Of a stretch of DNA of 64,000 nt, positions 23,529-34,203 are shown piece after piece (the first letter of the stretch is position 1; every line of letters begins with the position of its first letter). The DNA comes from Psococerastis gibbosa. Lineage: Eukaryota; Arthropoda; Insecta; Psocodea; Psocidae. The translations under genes and the position numbers were made by a program. The notes beneath the pieces were generated by a model, which was given only the letters and a program-made list of their open reading frames with translations, did not search any database and was not told the DNA's origin. The stretch covers positions 25,420,001 through 25,484,000 of the forward strand of contig OZ020484.1 of NCBI GenBank assembly GCA_963971405.1, given 5' to 3'.

Positions 23529-25321
23529 TACATCAGTTATTATTGTAATTTTTAAATCGATACTTCTTCCGGTTGCGGCTATATTGAATTCATCGGCGGT
23601 TTCAAAATTGAAATTGTTCTATACTAACGTAAATCGATCGTAGTTTCCTCGAATTTTAAGTGACATGTCCTTTCTTTGTGACATTATCGGAAGCATGTAT
23701 GACAGAAATATATAAATGTATATAATGTATATATATATATACACAGTATAAATGTCCTAGCTGTATTATGTTTTGCCCACTGTACACCGATTTTAATTTA
23801 GCATATTATGCTACAGACAGGAATTTAAACAAAATAGTGAAAAATTAATTTAAGAATCTCAGTTAAACCTTTTCTGCTTTCAATGAGTAAAAGAAAGTCA
23901 GAAATGAAACAAAAAACAATAGGAAACCCCATAGTAGCGAAAGCAAGTGAGGAATATACCCCTAGAGCCATAGGCCTAAAATTCAAATAAATCAGCCTGC
24001 TGGAAATGACACTATAAATAATTATTTCATAATTTTCGAATTTAACACTTGCCAGTTTTTTCTGGCCGCCGCGCCGGGACAGGGGGGGGGAGACTATGTG
24101 GGAGATAATGCACCCTTTTCTCCTCACTCTGGTTTTCCCCTCTCTCTGGTTTCACTTCAGCACAGATGGCATCCGCGTACGCGGCGATTTACTGCTTTTG
24201 TCTCTTCTGCCCCTCTCCCCGAAACCTGGTTTTCCGGCGGCAAAGAGGCATCGGTGGCAGGTCATTATATATGGACTAGCACGTCAGGAAGATGAAGTAC
24301 CCCATTGAAATCATGTGCTTTATCAGCAATTCACCCTATATACTTTTGGCAATTTCCACACTTTGCCAGCCAGAATTTTTATTTAGATCTGAACGCTTTG
24401 TTGTCCTTAGCCAACGTTATTTTGCTTGCTTATAAGCAATCATATAACAACGAAATGGCACCAATACATCCCAAATACGGCTGTCGTCAAGAGATACTCG
24501 AAGTAGCCTCCAAGCCAATACCCTCGATGGGTTGTCACGCCTTGGTGTTTTTTATTAGCAATCACAACTTCGACTCCTAGCCTAAATTAGCTTTTAGTGT
24601 GTATATTTGCCTTTTCAAGGATACGTTTTTATACTCGTGTTAAGGTAAAAAAATCATAAATTTTCCCTATTTGAGCTCCTTCGAAGATAATCTGCTAATA
24701 CGTTTTTGAGAGATATTTAATTACATTTTTACTGTCAGCAAGCTTATCAAGGAAATAAAAAATCCTACTCACATTAAAGGAAATAGGAAAGTCAGAAAGA
24801 AAAACAATTTTCCGAGATTTTACTCATTTCTGTAGAAACACGCTGTCAAGCCCACATCTCCCTTCCACGTCATTGCTGACGACTTTCTTTACTTTGCTAA
24901 ATGATATAATAAGAACATTAGCTCAGACTTGCAACATAGCTGACGGGCCATGTCTCCTTACTATCACCCCCTCCCTTTTTTCTGCTCTAACTTAAACTTT
25001 CAAGTTGATGCTTGGGAAAGAAACAAGTTGTCAAGTTTTCCCTCTAATAGTGCCATTCCCATTTTTATTTCCTTACTTTGAACAAGTTTGATAATAATTT
25101 TTATTTCAAGTTTAATGATGGAATACCACATTGGTTAATGTCAAACTGTGTGACATTTTCATTTTTGCAACGAAATTCAATAATTCCCTTGCAAACTGTG
25201 CTACGAACATACAGTATATCATGTTTTCTTGTAATGTTTCCGGTTTTGATTTATGACATTGTTTTCTTCTTCAGAATTTGATTTTTTCGGTAGCCTACAG
25301 TTATTTATGTATAATTTAAGT
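23529..25321. other. Unassigned stretch
   Basis: Includes a small GC-richer island at 24070-24310, where overlapping plus-strand frames lack any recognisable domain. I see no splice-bounded exon. Elsewhere AT-rich with a (TA)n run near 23735. Confidence 0.4.
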
Positions 25322-25669
25322 TGTGAGCTTCTGACTGTAACTAGAGACTACAGTTATGTTCTATTCGTATGAGACTTGAGAGACTCGCTCCCGCCAAGGA
25401 TATACAGTATTTTCAATTTCTTCTTCGACCAATCAGAACCAATTTACACACATTCTTTCAACCAATGAGATGTAGCAGTATAGTGAGGAGTTTATGAGCT
25501 GGATGTAGATTAGAGAGGAAGGTATATATAGAGGTACCTTGCACGGATAAATATTTATGGATTTTAGAGGAATAATTATCCAACGAGAACGGTTGATGAG
25601 TGAATGTTAGCCTATACCAGTACGGGATTTACAGATATTCGGATTATTAATTACCGAAACCTTACTTCA
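25322..25669 (+). mobile_element. Relic LTR (solo or 5' fragment)
   Basis: Two CCAAT boxes ('gaccaatcag' near 25428, 'aaccaatgag' near 25460) precede a TATA box (TATATATA, 25523-25530), and the segment ends 'accttacttca' immediately before a primer-binding-type sequence at 25670. That order (promoter, CA end, primer site) is what a 5' LTR looks like. The left edge is uncertain: TGTGAG at about 25322 or TGTAAC at about 25336 are candidates. No second LTR, polypurine tract or gag/pol is present downstream, so the element is a fragment. Confidence 0.5.
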
Positions 25670-25683
25670 TGGCGACCGTGACA
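25670..25683 (+). promoter_or_regulatory. Primer-binding-site-like motif, tRNA-Arg type
   Basis: TGGCGACCGTGACA is the exact complement expected for a tRNA-Arg 3' end (TGTCACGGTCG plus CCA) and directly follows a CA that could end an LTR. From general knowledge, insect tRNA-Arg genes begin GACCGTG and end CACGGTCG. The match length makes chance unlikely, but the parent tRNA should be verified in the same genome. Confidence 0.55.
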
Positions 25684-25881
25684 TCTTTGACGTATTTTAA
25701 GACCTTGTAGCCACGACGGGATTTGTTTGAACCCCCAAGCCGTGCTCTGATTGGTCGAAGATCTGGTGGCAGGTGGCACCACAATTTCAAATAATATAAT
25801 AAATATATAGAAAAACATTATAGATTCCTTAAGCCGGGTATTGTATTATCCTTACCCATGACATTCAGCTGGTACTTTGCC
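25684..25881. other. Unassigned stretch
   Basis: Downstream of the relic LTR no retroviral-type coding is visible. 'cgtgctctgattggtcgaag' near 25740 resembles 'cgtgctctgaatggtcgaaa' near 50538, so a small repeat may end here. Confidence 0.4.
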
Positions 25882-25889
25882 TCATAGAT

Positions 25890-26220
25890 CGGTGCCGGGT
25901 TTGGCTATGGGGCCATTAAGGCGTTATGTGACTTTATTTGGGCCCCACAAAAAAGGGGCGCCCACATAAAGCCACAAAATACAAAATTACAAGAGATTAA
26001 AAAACAAAAACAAAAAACGAAAGGAAATAAATTGTTGAAATATTGGGCGGGAAATTGGAACGTACTATGACATTAATGATTAATCGCCTTATTCTATTAT
26101 ATTTTGCATCATGTGTCTCCATTTTATAATAGTGGAATATTCGTCTAAGGGTGACTTTTCTATCCCATAAAGGGCCCCCACATAATTCCGGCCCACGGGC
26201 CCACACGAGGCCAAACCCGG
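25890..26220. mobile_element. hAT-like MITE, family E copy 2
   Basis: TIRs 'cggtgccgggtttggc' and 'ggccaaacccgg' with flanking octamers TCATAGAT (25882-25889) and TCAGAGAT (26221-26228), a 7/8 match. The interior 'gggcgggaaattggaacgta' and 'taatcgccttattctatt' is collinear with 14170-14466, but the oligo-C tracts are shorter and G-interrupted here, which suggests tract expansion in the other copy. Confidence 0.7.
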
Positions 26221-26228
26221 TCAGAGAT

Positions 26229-26927
26229 AAAAATTCCACTAGGTGAGTTGCGTGTTTATCAATGACCTAATTGTCTAGCCAATTAGCGCTAATTGTCAGC
26301 GACGACATGCTGAAAGGTGAAGAGACAAAGCGAAGCTCGAAGCCGGTGAAGACGAAACAGATTGCTTGGGGTGGGAGGGAGGGAGGTGTGGGGAAGGGAC
26401 AGCCAACAAAGCAGCGATGACCTAAGGATGCACGTCGTGGTATATTATAATCAAGTAATGTTCACCAGTCGAGGTCTTACAAACAGAGGTATTAAGGAGA
26501 GTATCATTACAAATTACAGCATATATTACACTACACAGCGTACATGTATTTGTAATGCAAATTATCGAGGAAAAAATGACATGATTAGTTTTTCCATTAT
26601 CAGTTTTAATATATTAATTTGGCTAAAATTTTATTGGATTTATAAAGTACCAAAGGAAAAGTATTTCACGTTAAAATTTATTGCATACATATTTTGCATA
26701 CTTTAATTAATGAGCTCAACATTGACAGCACCGTCAAAAAACAAGTCGTTCGTCAGACTACGGAGTACGCAGACAAGAGAAATCTGTCCACTTGTAGTAG
26801 TAGCAAAAAAATTACTATAAGGAAGGGTGAGGTTCGACAAAAAGAAAACCAGTTCTTTTTCACCCAACCAGGTCCAGAAGGTCCTGGTTGTAATAAAACT
26901 AAACACAACCTCCACATAGGGCAGTTA
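26229..26927. other. Unassigned stretch
   Basis: A 114-codon frame at 26362-26706 and a 91-codon frame at 26694-26969 show no recognisable domain. A 12-bp hairpin 'accaggtccagaaggtcctggt' type lies near 26866. Confidence 0.4.
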
Positions 26928-26928
26928 G

Positions 26929-27153
26929 GCCCGGTACAAACGGACGATTCACGCTTCATTCCATTGTAGCCATAGGGCTAGCAGAATCGACGGAAGCTGT
27001 CGTGATGACGACCGCACAACAGTACACGGTTTTCCCTTAAACAGATCATAGAAATCTTCTGATTTAGACTCTATGGTTTCACCCGACCCTATCCCTAAAA
27101 TGGAAAAGACGTCTGCAAATTGCGACTGCGAAAATCGTCCGTGTGTACCGGGC
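26929..27153. mobile_element. TIR MITE, family V copy 1
   Basis: Inverted ends 'gcccggtacaaacggacga' and 'atcgtccgtgtgtaccgggc', about 225 bp. The interior carries 'cattgtagccatagggctag' and 'cttctgatttagactctatg', collinear with 27766-28010. On the minus strand both copies give the peptide-like string SQSxFADxFxI near the right end. This is a weak hint that the family derives from a coding sequence, but the frames diverge otherwise. Confidence 0.7.
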
Positions 27154-27765
27154 ATAAGAGCCGTTCGAGGCCACCACCGAAGATTCCTAACCAGTCCTCA
27201 GGAGTAGACCCTGAATGGTTGCCGGTCACGGCGTTTTTTTAATAAGAATTTTGCAAATAGTCGGCGCGAAACCATACACTCCCCAATCCAATTAAGTCGA
27301 CTAGTACCAAATTGCTTCTAATAAAAGTGAACGAGGGAGCTTAAGGTGAGGTGCAGGTATAAAGATGAAAAATTAATTTTCATTGCCTAGTTGCGATGAC
27401 CTAGAAACGTCGATGCTGGAGTCTCATAACGGGGGTTATTACGGCGTAAATTGTCCGCTGGGGAAGTCGTCGGTGTCGCCAGGTATTCAATTTCGCAATT
27501 TGATCGTTATTTTTATGACATGTTCTGAATACCTTACTTCAAACATTCTCCCCCTTCCATCCGCACGGTTCATTTTTAATCTTGTCGTCTCTTCGGCTAT
27601 TTATCCTGTTCATGGGTGCACTGAGGAAGACTTATCTACTTACTTATCTAATGTCTCTTCTTAGCATTGCCAGTGCATTTAGAGTGCCGTCGCCGATCGA
27701 GATGGTCCAGTGGTTGCAGTTGTCAAGCGCTGATTACTGGTACGCGTGTGTGACGTCCACGCCTA
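27154..27765. other. Unassigned stretch
   Basis: No gene identified. Short frames at 27383-27803 show no domain. Confidence 0.4.
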
Positions 27766-28010
27766 AGGCCCGGTCCACACGGACGGCGACTTTTCAATTG
27801 TAGCCATAGGGCTAGCAGGAGATTTCTTGTCGATTGCTTGACTATTTCGGAAGCTGCCGTGAAGCCGACCGCACGAAAGTGCACGGGTTTCCCTTAACCA
27901 CGCCAGATCATATAAATCTTCTGGTTTTGCACCGACCATTCACCAAGTCCTATCCACACAATGGCAAAGAAGTCGGCAAACCGTGACTGGGAGAAAGCCT
28001 TATAAGTGTA
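27766..28010. mobile_element. TIR MITE, family V copy 2 (right end lost)
   Basis: Begins 'aaggcccggtccacacgga' and continues collinearly with the copy at 26.9 kb ('ttgtagccatagggctagca', 'catataaatcttctggtttt', 'aaagaagtcggcaaaccgtg'). The right TIR is missing; the match fades after 'gggagaaagc'. The two copies are less than 700 bp apart. Confidence 0.65.
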
Positions 28011-29091
28011 ACATACTGTAAATGTCTCACCAAATGTCAATCGTAGAGTTGTCCCGAGCTTCCTCTGGGGGATAGAGGGACACGCTTGTTTAAAACGAGA
28101 CGGATGACATGCCTCTACTGACGCAGAGTATGGCTTCTGTTTTGTTTTTGTTTGCTTATTTAAAAAGTCAATCACGTACAAACAATTTAATGAATATATC
28201 CGATTAGCCTCTTCAATCGCCTCACTAAGTAACCTAATAGGTACTTGTGTCGAGTTACGACACGTCTCCGATCGCAAGGTGTCATGAGACTCGCACAAGT
28301 ATACAAGCACGCTACCACCTTGCCACCGAAGTAAAATCCGAAGGACAATTATTAGCAGCCCTAATATTTGTCCGAAGCTTAGGGGCCGGGTTCATCATCG
28401 TTTGTCCCAGCCCATGGCCCCCCTAAATGACTCTCAGTACGCATATTATTCTAAAACGCCAGAAGACGAAGACTTTCGTGCAGTTTTTTTTCAGTTCTGT
28501 AGCTATAATATAAATAAATAAAATATAAGTAATATAAATAATATAATATAAATAAGTATGGTAATACATTTACCTATATAAGCCATTTATAGGTACATAC
28601 TGTATAATACTGCAATGACTATAATAGTCGTTCCCCAAGTACGTGACATGCTTAAACATGTAGTTTAAATGTATTATAGCTGAAATAGTAAAGACAAAAC
28701 ACTGTTTTACATAAACAGCGTGCTCAGTATACTTACACATGTTACACTCTATAATCCAAGCAAATTTTAAGAATCACACCAAGATATGACCAAATTGTAT
28801 ATTATTTTTAACCCGCTGAGGTCCTCGACATCGAGGCTTCCAATCACGGCCGTCATGACTGACCTTCGACTCACACATAATTTTTCCACCAATAACTTTC
28901 ACCTTTCCAACATTTCACGGTTTTTACGGCCCATAATCTCCATCTGATAGCGTAATGTGGTCATTTATTTCGTTATCATCCTGTACGTTCACTTCCTGCA
29001 GCCATTGTTTTCTAGTATTTTTTACCCAAAGTGATAAACCCCCGAAAACCATTGAGGTAACATTGATATATTTACGAGGCGTATAAAAACA
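28011..29091. other. Unassigned stretch
   Basis: No gene identified. AT-rich (28500-28740), then mixed composition leading into the promoter-like block. Confidence 0.4.
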
Positions 29092-29125
29092 CAGAGCTAT
29101 TTAGGGAATGTCGGTTGGTATCAGT
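29092..29125 (+). promoter_or_regulatory. Candidate core promoter: TATA box plus initiator
   Basis: TATAAAA (29092-29098) is followed by TCAGTG (29121-29126), whose A at 29123 is 31 bases downstream of the first T of the TATA box, the spacing expected for arthropod RNA polymerase II promoters. No downstream promoter element is evident. The first ATG in good context is AACATGG at 29365, but it opens only a 13-codon frame ending at 29406, just before the MITE at 29429. It may be the 5' end of an old gene or transposon whose body is missing. Confidence 0.35.
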
Positions 29126-29428
29126 GTCTTGTGTAACAGTCGTGCCACCTGTTTGTGGCCATTAATTTTGAATTATACGACCTTTTGTTTTCGTCTGCCA
29201 TTTGTCAGTCGTGGTGAGGGTGAAGCCCCGACTTGTGTCACACCCCCATTTCAGAGGTGATTATTTCTGTTAGGGCAGATTTTTGGTGCGATAACGTTGA
29301 CAGCGATGCTATTTGTTTTTGTTTCGTTACAGCGTAGTTTAATTTAAATACGCTATTTATAAACATGGCTTCCTCTTCTGCACTCATCCAGGGGCTGACC
29401 CTTTAAATTCGGTAAACCGGCTCAGTAA

Positions 29429-29823
29429 GGCGCGGTTTCCACCGACCTCTAAGTGCAAAATACACATACGGGGACGTGGTAGCAGATATCATTAATAAAG
29501 GCGGGGTTCCCACCGACCTCTTATTGCAGAATGCAAATGACATTGACGGAAATTTTTGTTTTACTCTAAGCCATAGTTAAAATTGATCAATGATCATAGA
29601 GTAAAATCACAAACAAACAAACTAAAATTAAAAAATGGCGTCATGGGATATGTTAAGTACAAACATTTTAATAGATTTCTATAAAAAGAAAAATTTAAAT
29701 TTCCGTCAATGTCATGTGCATTCTGCAATGAGAGGTCGTCGGAAACCCCGCCTAAGTCTTGAATGTCTGCTACCACGTCACCGTATGTGTATTTTGCACT
29801 TAGAGGTCGGTGGAAACCGCGCC
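29429..29823 (+). mobile_element. MITE with concentric TIRs, family A copy 2
   Basis: The outer TIRs 'ggcgcggtttccaccgacct' then 'ctaagtgcaaaatacacata' pair with their complement at 29780-29823. Inside them a second pair, 'ggcggggttcccaccgacct' with 'gcagaatgcaaatgaca', pairs with its complement near 29712-29755. The element is flanked by TAA on both sides (29426-29428 and 29824-29826), the PIF/Harbinger-type 3-bp duplication. The core is the same as at 6.6 kb. The outer arm sequence differs from the other copies while the inner arm is conserved. Confidence 0.8.
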
Positions 29824-29829
29824 TAATAC

Positions 29830-30992
29830 ACTCTTGCATTATTCAGGCTGAGCCGCTACGAATCATATTTTGTAAAAAAAAAACCTCTTAACCATCTTTT
29901 ATAGAAAAACCCGATCAAGCGTGGAAAGGCTGAACCTTTTATTTAACGACGAACCGCAACGAGATTCAGCACTTAGCTTAACGTTCATGTCCATGGAGAC
30001 CTAGCAGCAAAAGTGAGGCGGAGGAAGAAAAATCTAAGAGCAAAAAGTTTATGGGGAGCGAAAACCTGAAATGAGCCTTTCCGACAACTCTGCGAAAAAC
30101 TTAGCTCTTTATTAATCTCTCCATTTGGAATGGTAGAAATCCGCAAGTTTTCAGATTTGATTTCTGGTGCGTAAAGCAAATTACAATTGGCTCCGGGTTT
30201 ATGGGAAGGTCTTCCATTAATCCGCAGAAATCTTCTTTTCCCTTTTCCGGAAAGTACCAGGGGGATTTGGATCCACTTCTTTTCTACCACTTGAAATGAT
30301 TTTTTTTACAGGATCTTCTTGGCCTACTGATGAATGTGGCTTTAAAAGCTTCACCTGCTGTTGCTGCACCTATCCGCACCTGGTATTTTATGAAAATTGG
30401 AAATTTTTTTGTAAATCTGCATTTATTACAGATTGTACAAAATGTAACAATTAAATACCATTCATTCGGTTGTAACTTTATGTCGAGTCATTTCTAAAGA
30501 GAATCTGAATTATTTTGAAAATATGGCTTTACCTGATTTAAAGTACTTAGATTATACGAGTAGTAACATTTATTCAAGGACGTATCCAGGGGTCGAACAC
30601 CTAGGGCTATTCCTAACCCGCAATTCTGAAATACTGTACTTGAACGATGCTTATATTTTTTCCTTACCCAAAAGTCATGTTTTTCACTAGAACGAAAAAG
30701 AGGAAATTTTTTTAGCTGTAATCTGTATTATCGCGCCCCTCCTAATCCAGCAAAAATAGCAGTAGCGGGTCAAACCCACCCTCTCGGGTTGTGAGCATTT
30801 TATTTAATTGTGGCCCAAAAAAAGCAAGTATGACAATTTTTGCTGGGGCATCTGAAGTACCTAGGTAGCTTATCCATGGGCGTCGCCAACTGTGGGCTAA
30901 AATTATTTACAAGCAACCTTAACATGTATTGTAGATTTGACCCGTTTCATTTGTACATTTGTTTGGGCAGAAGTCCTACCCCGATGTAAAAC
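29830..30992. other. Unassigned stretch
   Basis: No gene or shared repeat identified. A 101-codon minus-strand frame at 29985-30290 has no recognisable domain. Confidence 0.4.
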
Positions 30993-31098
30993 CTGTTAGG
31001 AACGTATCTGTTCGTGGTGAAGTCATGCTTTCGCCTGTTTCATTGCGTCAATGGTGAGCTTGTCTCAGCTTGTCCATTGTAGCCGGTGTAGGTTGATA
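30993..31098 (-). repeat. Family B copy 7, left half (split by LINE)
   Basis: Minus-oriented family B 3' portion: 'gtcatgctttcgcctgtttc', 'attgcgtcaatggtgagctt', 'gtctcagcttgtccattgta' and 'gccggtgtaggttgat'. It stops exactly where the poly(T) of a minus-strand LINE begins. The continuation of the same repeat resumes at 32254 ('gatcgaggaactatagcagt'). Confidence 0.75.
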
Positions 31099-31099
31099 T

Positions 31100-31102
31100 A
31101 TA

Positions 31103-31139
<37 letters not shown>

Positions 31140-32253
31140 GGGGTACAGGTGTTACCTGTGTGCACTTAAGCCTATTTGGCCTATTGTGCCCCTACAACAA
31201 AGTATCTACATCACTTCTACATCTCTTCCTCGAGAACTATTATCTCCCTCAGGAGAACCAAGATCTTGAGGGGATTTAGAAGTTGTAGGTCTTTTACATG
31301 TAACTGCAAGCTTCCCGAGCATGCTGCTTTTCTTCGTGCGATTGTATCGCAATGAAGGAGGATGTGCTTGAGGTCCTCCACTCCTTCATTGCAGAATCTG
31401 CAAGACTGTAGTTGTATCCCCAAGAGACTTCAGATATATAACCCTAAGACCAAAGACGCCAAGACCTGTTCTTGGTTTTGTACGTCCTAGCTTAGAGCCA
31501 TCAGTAAACCACTTGATTGTGTGACTATTGTGAATTCCTGCTGATTCGCAGGATTCTTTCTTTGTCCCTAATATAGTTTCGAATTCCCTCCTAAAACAGT
31601 ATTTTGGATGGATTCTATCGCTTGGCATATCCAGGCAGTGGTCAGACGTAGTCAGAGAGGCTGAGTCTCTCTTAACTGCCCTTCCACTCCTTTTTAACCC
31701 GCTCCTAATAATGCCCTTTCGGCTGAAGTTTCCACTGCAACATGGAGGGGTGGGAAGTCCAGTACTATCTCCATTGCTGCAGTGGGACAGGATTTCATAG
31801 CCCCTGTAAAGCATCATGTTAGAGAATACGGGAAGCCGGCCGCCAAACCAAGTTGAATCCAGCGGACCAGAGCAGGTTCAAAGCTGCAGATGACTTGGTT
31901 GTGTGCACAATGCCGGTAGGGAAACATGGTAGGACTTGTCCTGGTCACCTCCGAACTAATCGTGTGACTTCACTGTGTTTCCCAAGTGGTTCGGAATCCA
32001 CTATAATCAGGAGGTCCACTGTCCTATGGGCTGGGGCATAGGACAGTCAAGTCGGGGTCGCTCTATGGGCCCAAATTTGAGGCCTAAGTCGTTATTAACC
32101 CGACGAACACTACTACTACTACTACTAGAGAATACGGGCTTCTGAATGTAGCCACAATTTGGATTATTCAGAGAAAAATTCTCATGTGGTTTGATTTAGC
32201 CAAGTCCATGAAGCCATGACCAATGGTATGGTTACAGCAGGAAAAGACAGGCT
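31100..32253 (-). pseudogene. 5'-truncated LINE with RNase H, interrupted by a SINE
   Basis: Read on the minus strand from 32253 down to 31100. The upstream part gives VTIPLVMASWTWLNQTT with stops, resembling the end of the reverse transcriptase region. After the SINE comes CFTGAMKSCPTAAMEIVLDF, then PPLHVAVETSAERALLGAG; frames shift, then IKWFTDGSKLG and TGLGVFG, an RNase H start (D of TDGS). Last is SCRFCNEGVEDLKHILLHC, a CxxC...HxxxxC motif, as found at the C-terminus of R1/Jockey/I-type LINEs. A 3' UTR and a poly(A) of about 30 (plus-strand T run at 31104-31136) follow. Several frameshifts and stops make it dead. It lies inside a family B repeat. Confidence 0.8.
31833..32126 (+). mobile_element. 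SINE-like retroposon, family G copy 1
   Basis: About 294 bp, starting 'aagccggccgccaaaccaag' and ending in (ACT)n, flanked by 13-bp direct repeats TAGAGAATACGGG (31820-31832 and 32126-32138). It is collinear with 49463-49747. Long target duplication and a 3' microsatellite tail are hallmarks of LINE-mobilised SINEs. It inserted into the LINE relic in the opposite orientation. A possible pol III promoter is not clear: GGTTCAAAGC near 31877 is a poor B box, while the first 25 bases ('gccataccaagttgaatcca' in copy 2) recall the 5' end of 5S rRNA. Confidence 0.8.
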
Positions 32254-32395
32254 GATCGAGGAACTATAGCAGTTTGCCAATGGCCAAAATTCATACGGAA
32301 ACAATACCAATATAATATCCCAAATACATGGGGTCGTTGGCATTGGACAAGAGATCTATGGGCCATAAGTAGGCCTGGGTCCTTAAAAAGTCATT
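32254..32395 (-). repeat. Family B copy 7, right half (split by LINE)
   Basis: Resumes family B with 'gatcgaggaactatagcagt', 'ttgccaatggccaaaattca', 'tacggaaacaatacc', 'catggggtcgttggcattgg' and 'gggccataagtaggcctggg'. Joined to 30993-31098 it makes one nearly complete copy; only a short TGAT-like overlap could be the LINE target duplication. Confidence 0.75.
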
Positions 32396-32871
32396 CAAAA
32401 AATTACAATTACAGGTATGTGTTTGCTTTTTGTAAACTCCTATTCTATTCAATGATATACAAAAATGATGGCAGTACTTGGGTCAACTCAATTTGGTGGA
32501 AAACCTTCGTTCTCGAGGTCGTCCGAATCTCTCACTCCCCTTCTACTATTCTGTTTCAGGGGCCAAATTAATCTTTCGACCGCATTGATAACCATATGGG
32601 CCACCCTCAGCATTGGAATTGCCTATCTTGCCCTTATTAATGAGGGGGAGGAACTGGTCTAACTGTAATAAGTCAACTGGATGACGCGGTGGCTATCTCT
32701 GTCTGGGGTCAAGCTGCTCTCCCCGTATTGCGTGAGGGAGCTGATAAACTGCGCTTCAGATTCTGAATGATGGGTCTTGAGATATTACCATATTTTATTA
32801 CTCTGTTCAGAGCATTTAATTTATTAATCTATTGGTACTGGAAATGGTGTACTACAGTATTATTTAACAAA
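32396..32871. other. Unassigned stretch
   Basis: No gene identified. Confidence 0.4.
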
Positions 32872-33338
32872 GGCTTAATTGGACTTATATTGCCTGTTCT
32901 GTAAGTAGTCATTAGGCATTAGTCATTAGTAGGCACCGAACAATTAGGGTGGAACCCGTTGTCTGGGGAAGCAAAAGTACCTACTAAGCCTGCTGATGGG
33001 AGTAAATAAAAATAAATAATCATTTAATTGCAAGCAGATCTAAAAGTCAAATAAAATTCAAATCTTATACAGAAAATTAATTACAATATAAATTCCTTCG
33101 TGGTATAATTTTGTTTTACTAAGTTGAGTAAAATATACAGTAGACAGTAATCATCAAACTATCAAGGCAAAATATCCAGCAGCCCATAGATTTATAGTCA
33201 ATTACAATCAATTTTGAAAAAACAAAAGTAGCACCCCTTCACTTGACAATGGGCTCCGCCCTAATTTTCCGACAAGTTTCCTGCCTCTAATGACTACTAA
33301 CACAACAGGCAATGTAACTTACATTATGCAAGTCCAAT
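32872..33338. mobile_element. TIR element, family M copy 1
   Basis: The left end 'ttaattggacttatattgcc' with 'tgttctgtaagtagtcatta' pairs with 'taatgactactaacacaaca', 'ggcaatgtaact' and 'gcaagtccaat' at the right. The subterminal 'caattagggtggaacccgtt' and 'aatgggctccgccctaattt' also pair. About 467 bp, no ORF. A related fragment lies at 54464-54600. A family C MITE begins directly at its right boundary. Confidence 0.7.
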
Positions 33339-33482
33339 CAAGGCCGTGCCCAGGTTTTGATTTCGGTGGGGGGGGGGGTCCAAAAATTTTTTAAATGTAA
33401 TTTATTAATGAATTAATGGATAAATTCTTCAAAGCATATAGGTTTACATACAAAAATTTATTTGGGGGGGGGGGGCGGTCCG
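33339..33482. mobile_element. hAT-like MITE, family C copy 4 (reverse, right end lost)
   Basis: Starts 'caaggccgtgcccagg' then 'ttttgatttc' and a G run. It continues through 'gtaatttattaatgaattaa', 'ttcttcaaagcatatagg' and a second G run ending in 'gcggtcc', where the opposite TIR should follow but does not. It is the reverse orientation of the copy at 35.3 kb. Confidence 0.7.
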
Positions 33483-34151
33483 TATACTCTAGAATATCAT
33501 CTATCCATCGTTTTTTTAGAATAATTAATTCAATGTTTGTAGCCTATACGCAGTAGAAATTTTCCAGAAAAAAAGGAAAAGATCAGAGTATGTTAAATTA
33601 CTAATTATCTCACAAAAGTAAGAATTAAAAAATAATAATATCTCATTTCTAACGAAATATTCTGGCGGGAACTCAGTGACGTCACAGTGACATCTAGAAT
33701 ATACATTATATATTAGCCACCTGGTTACAATGAAATTTATGAAGATAATTAACTGTAACTCCCACAGTGATCCACATTAGAGAATGAGCCCACTGATGTG
33801 GCCAGAGATTTGTAAATATATGGCCAATAAATTAAATGAATTAGCAGTCTCATTATCAATGTGATTCATCATGTTGTATGAAATATTCAACCTGTTTAGC
33901 TTGTGAGCCGATGTCATTGAATGCTTCCATTATTACTCTCCCTCGCTTCTCTTAGTTCCCATGCAGCGCGAGTGCCCAAGTCGTTACTATCTTATTACCA
34001 ATTACATAAAATTATAAAATATACATAAGCACACACATAGGCCGTACAAGCCTACAAGTTAGCAGTGGCGGAGCGTGGGATAATTGTAAGTGTAATACTT
34101 GCAAATATATATGTAAGTTAAAAAAAAAGAAAACACGCATCATTTTACTGT
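33483..34151. other. Unassigned stretch
   Basis: No gene identified. 'cagtggcggagcgtggg' at about 34067 looks like one end of a hAT element (compare the TIR at 52769), but no partner end was found. Confidence 0.4.
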
Positions 34152-34203
34152 AAAAGGCTGAACATGCTATGTAAAATTTTTACATAGCATGTTCTGCCTT
34201 TTT
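34152..34203. repeat. 25-bp-arm perfect-type palindrome
   Basis: 'ggctgaacatgctatgtaaa' is directly followed by 'tttacatagcatgttctgcc', with almost no spacer and A/T runs outside. It would form a near-perfect cruciform. No function is apparent; it may be the remnant of a foldback element. Confidence 0.7.

Noticed and set aside
24070..24310. GC-richer island with overlapping frames, possible exon
   Set aside because: No domain and no consistent splice borders; frames overlap in two registers on the plus strand.
31104..31136. T run as an RNA polymerase III terminator
   Set aside because: It is the poly(A) tail of the adjacent minus-strand LINE read on the other strand.
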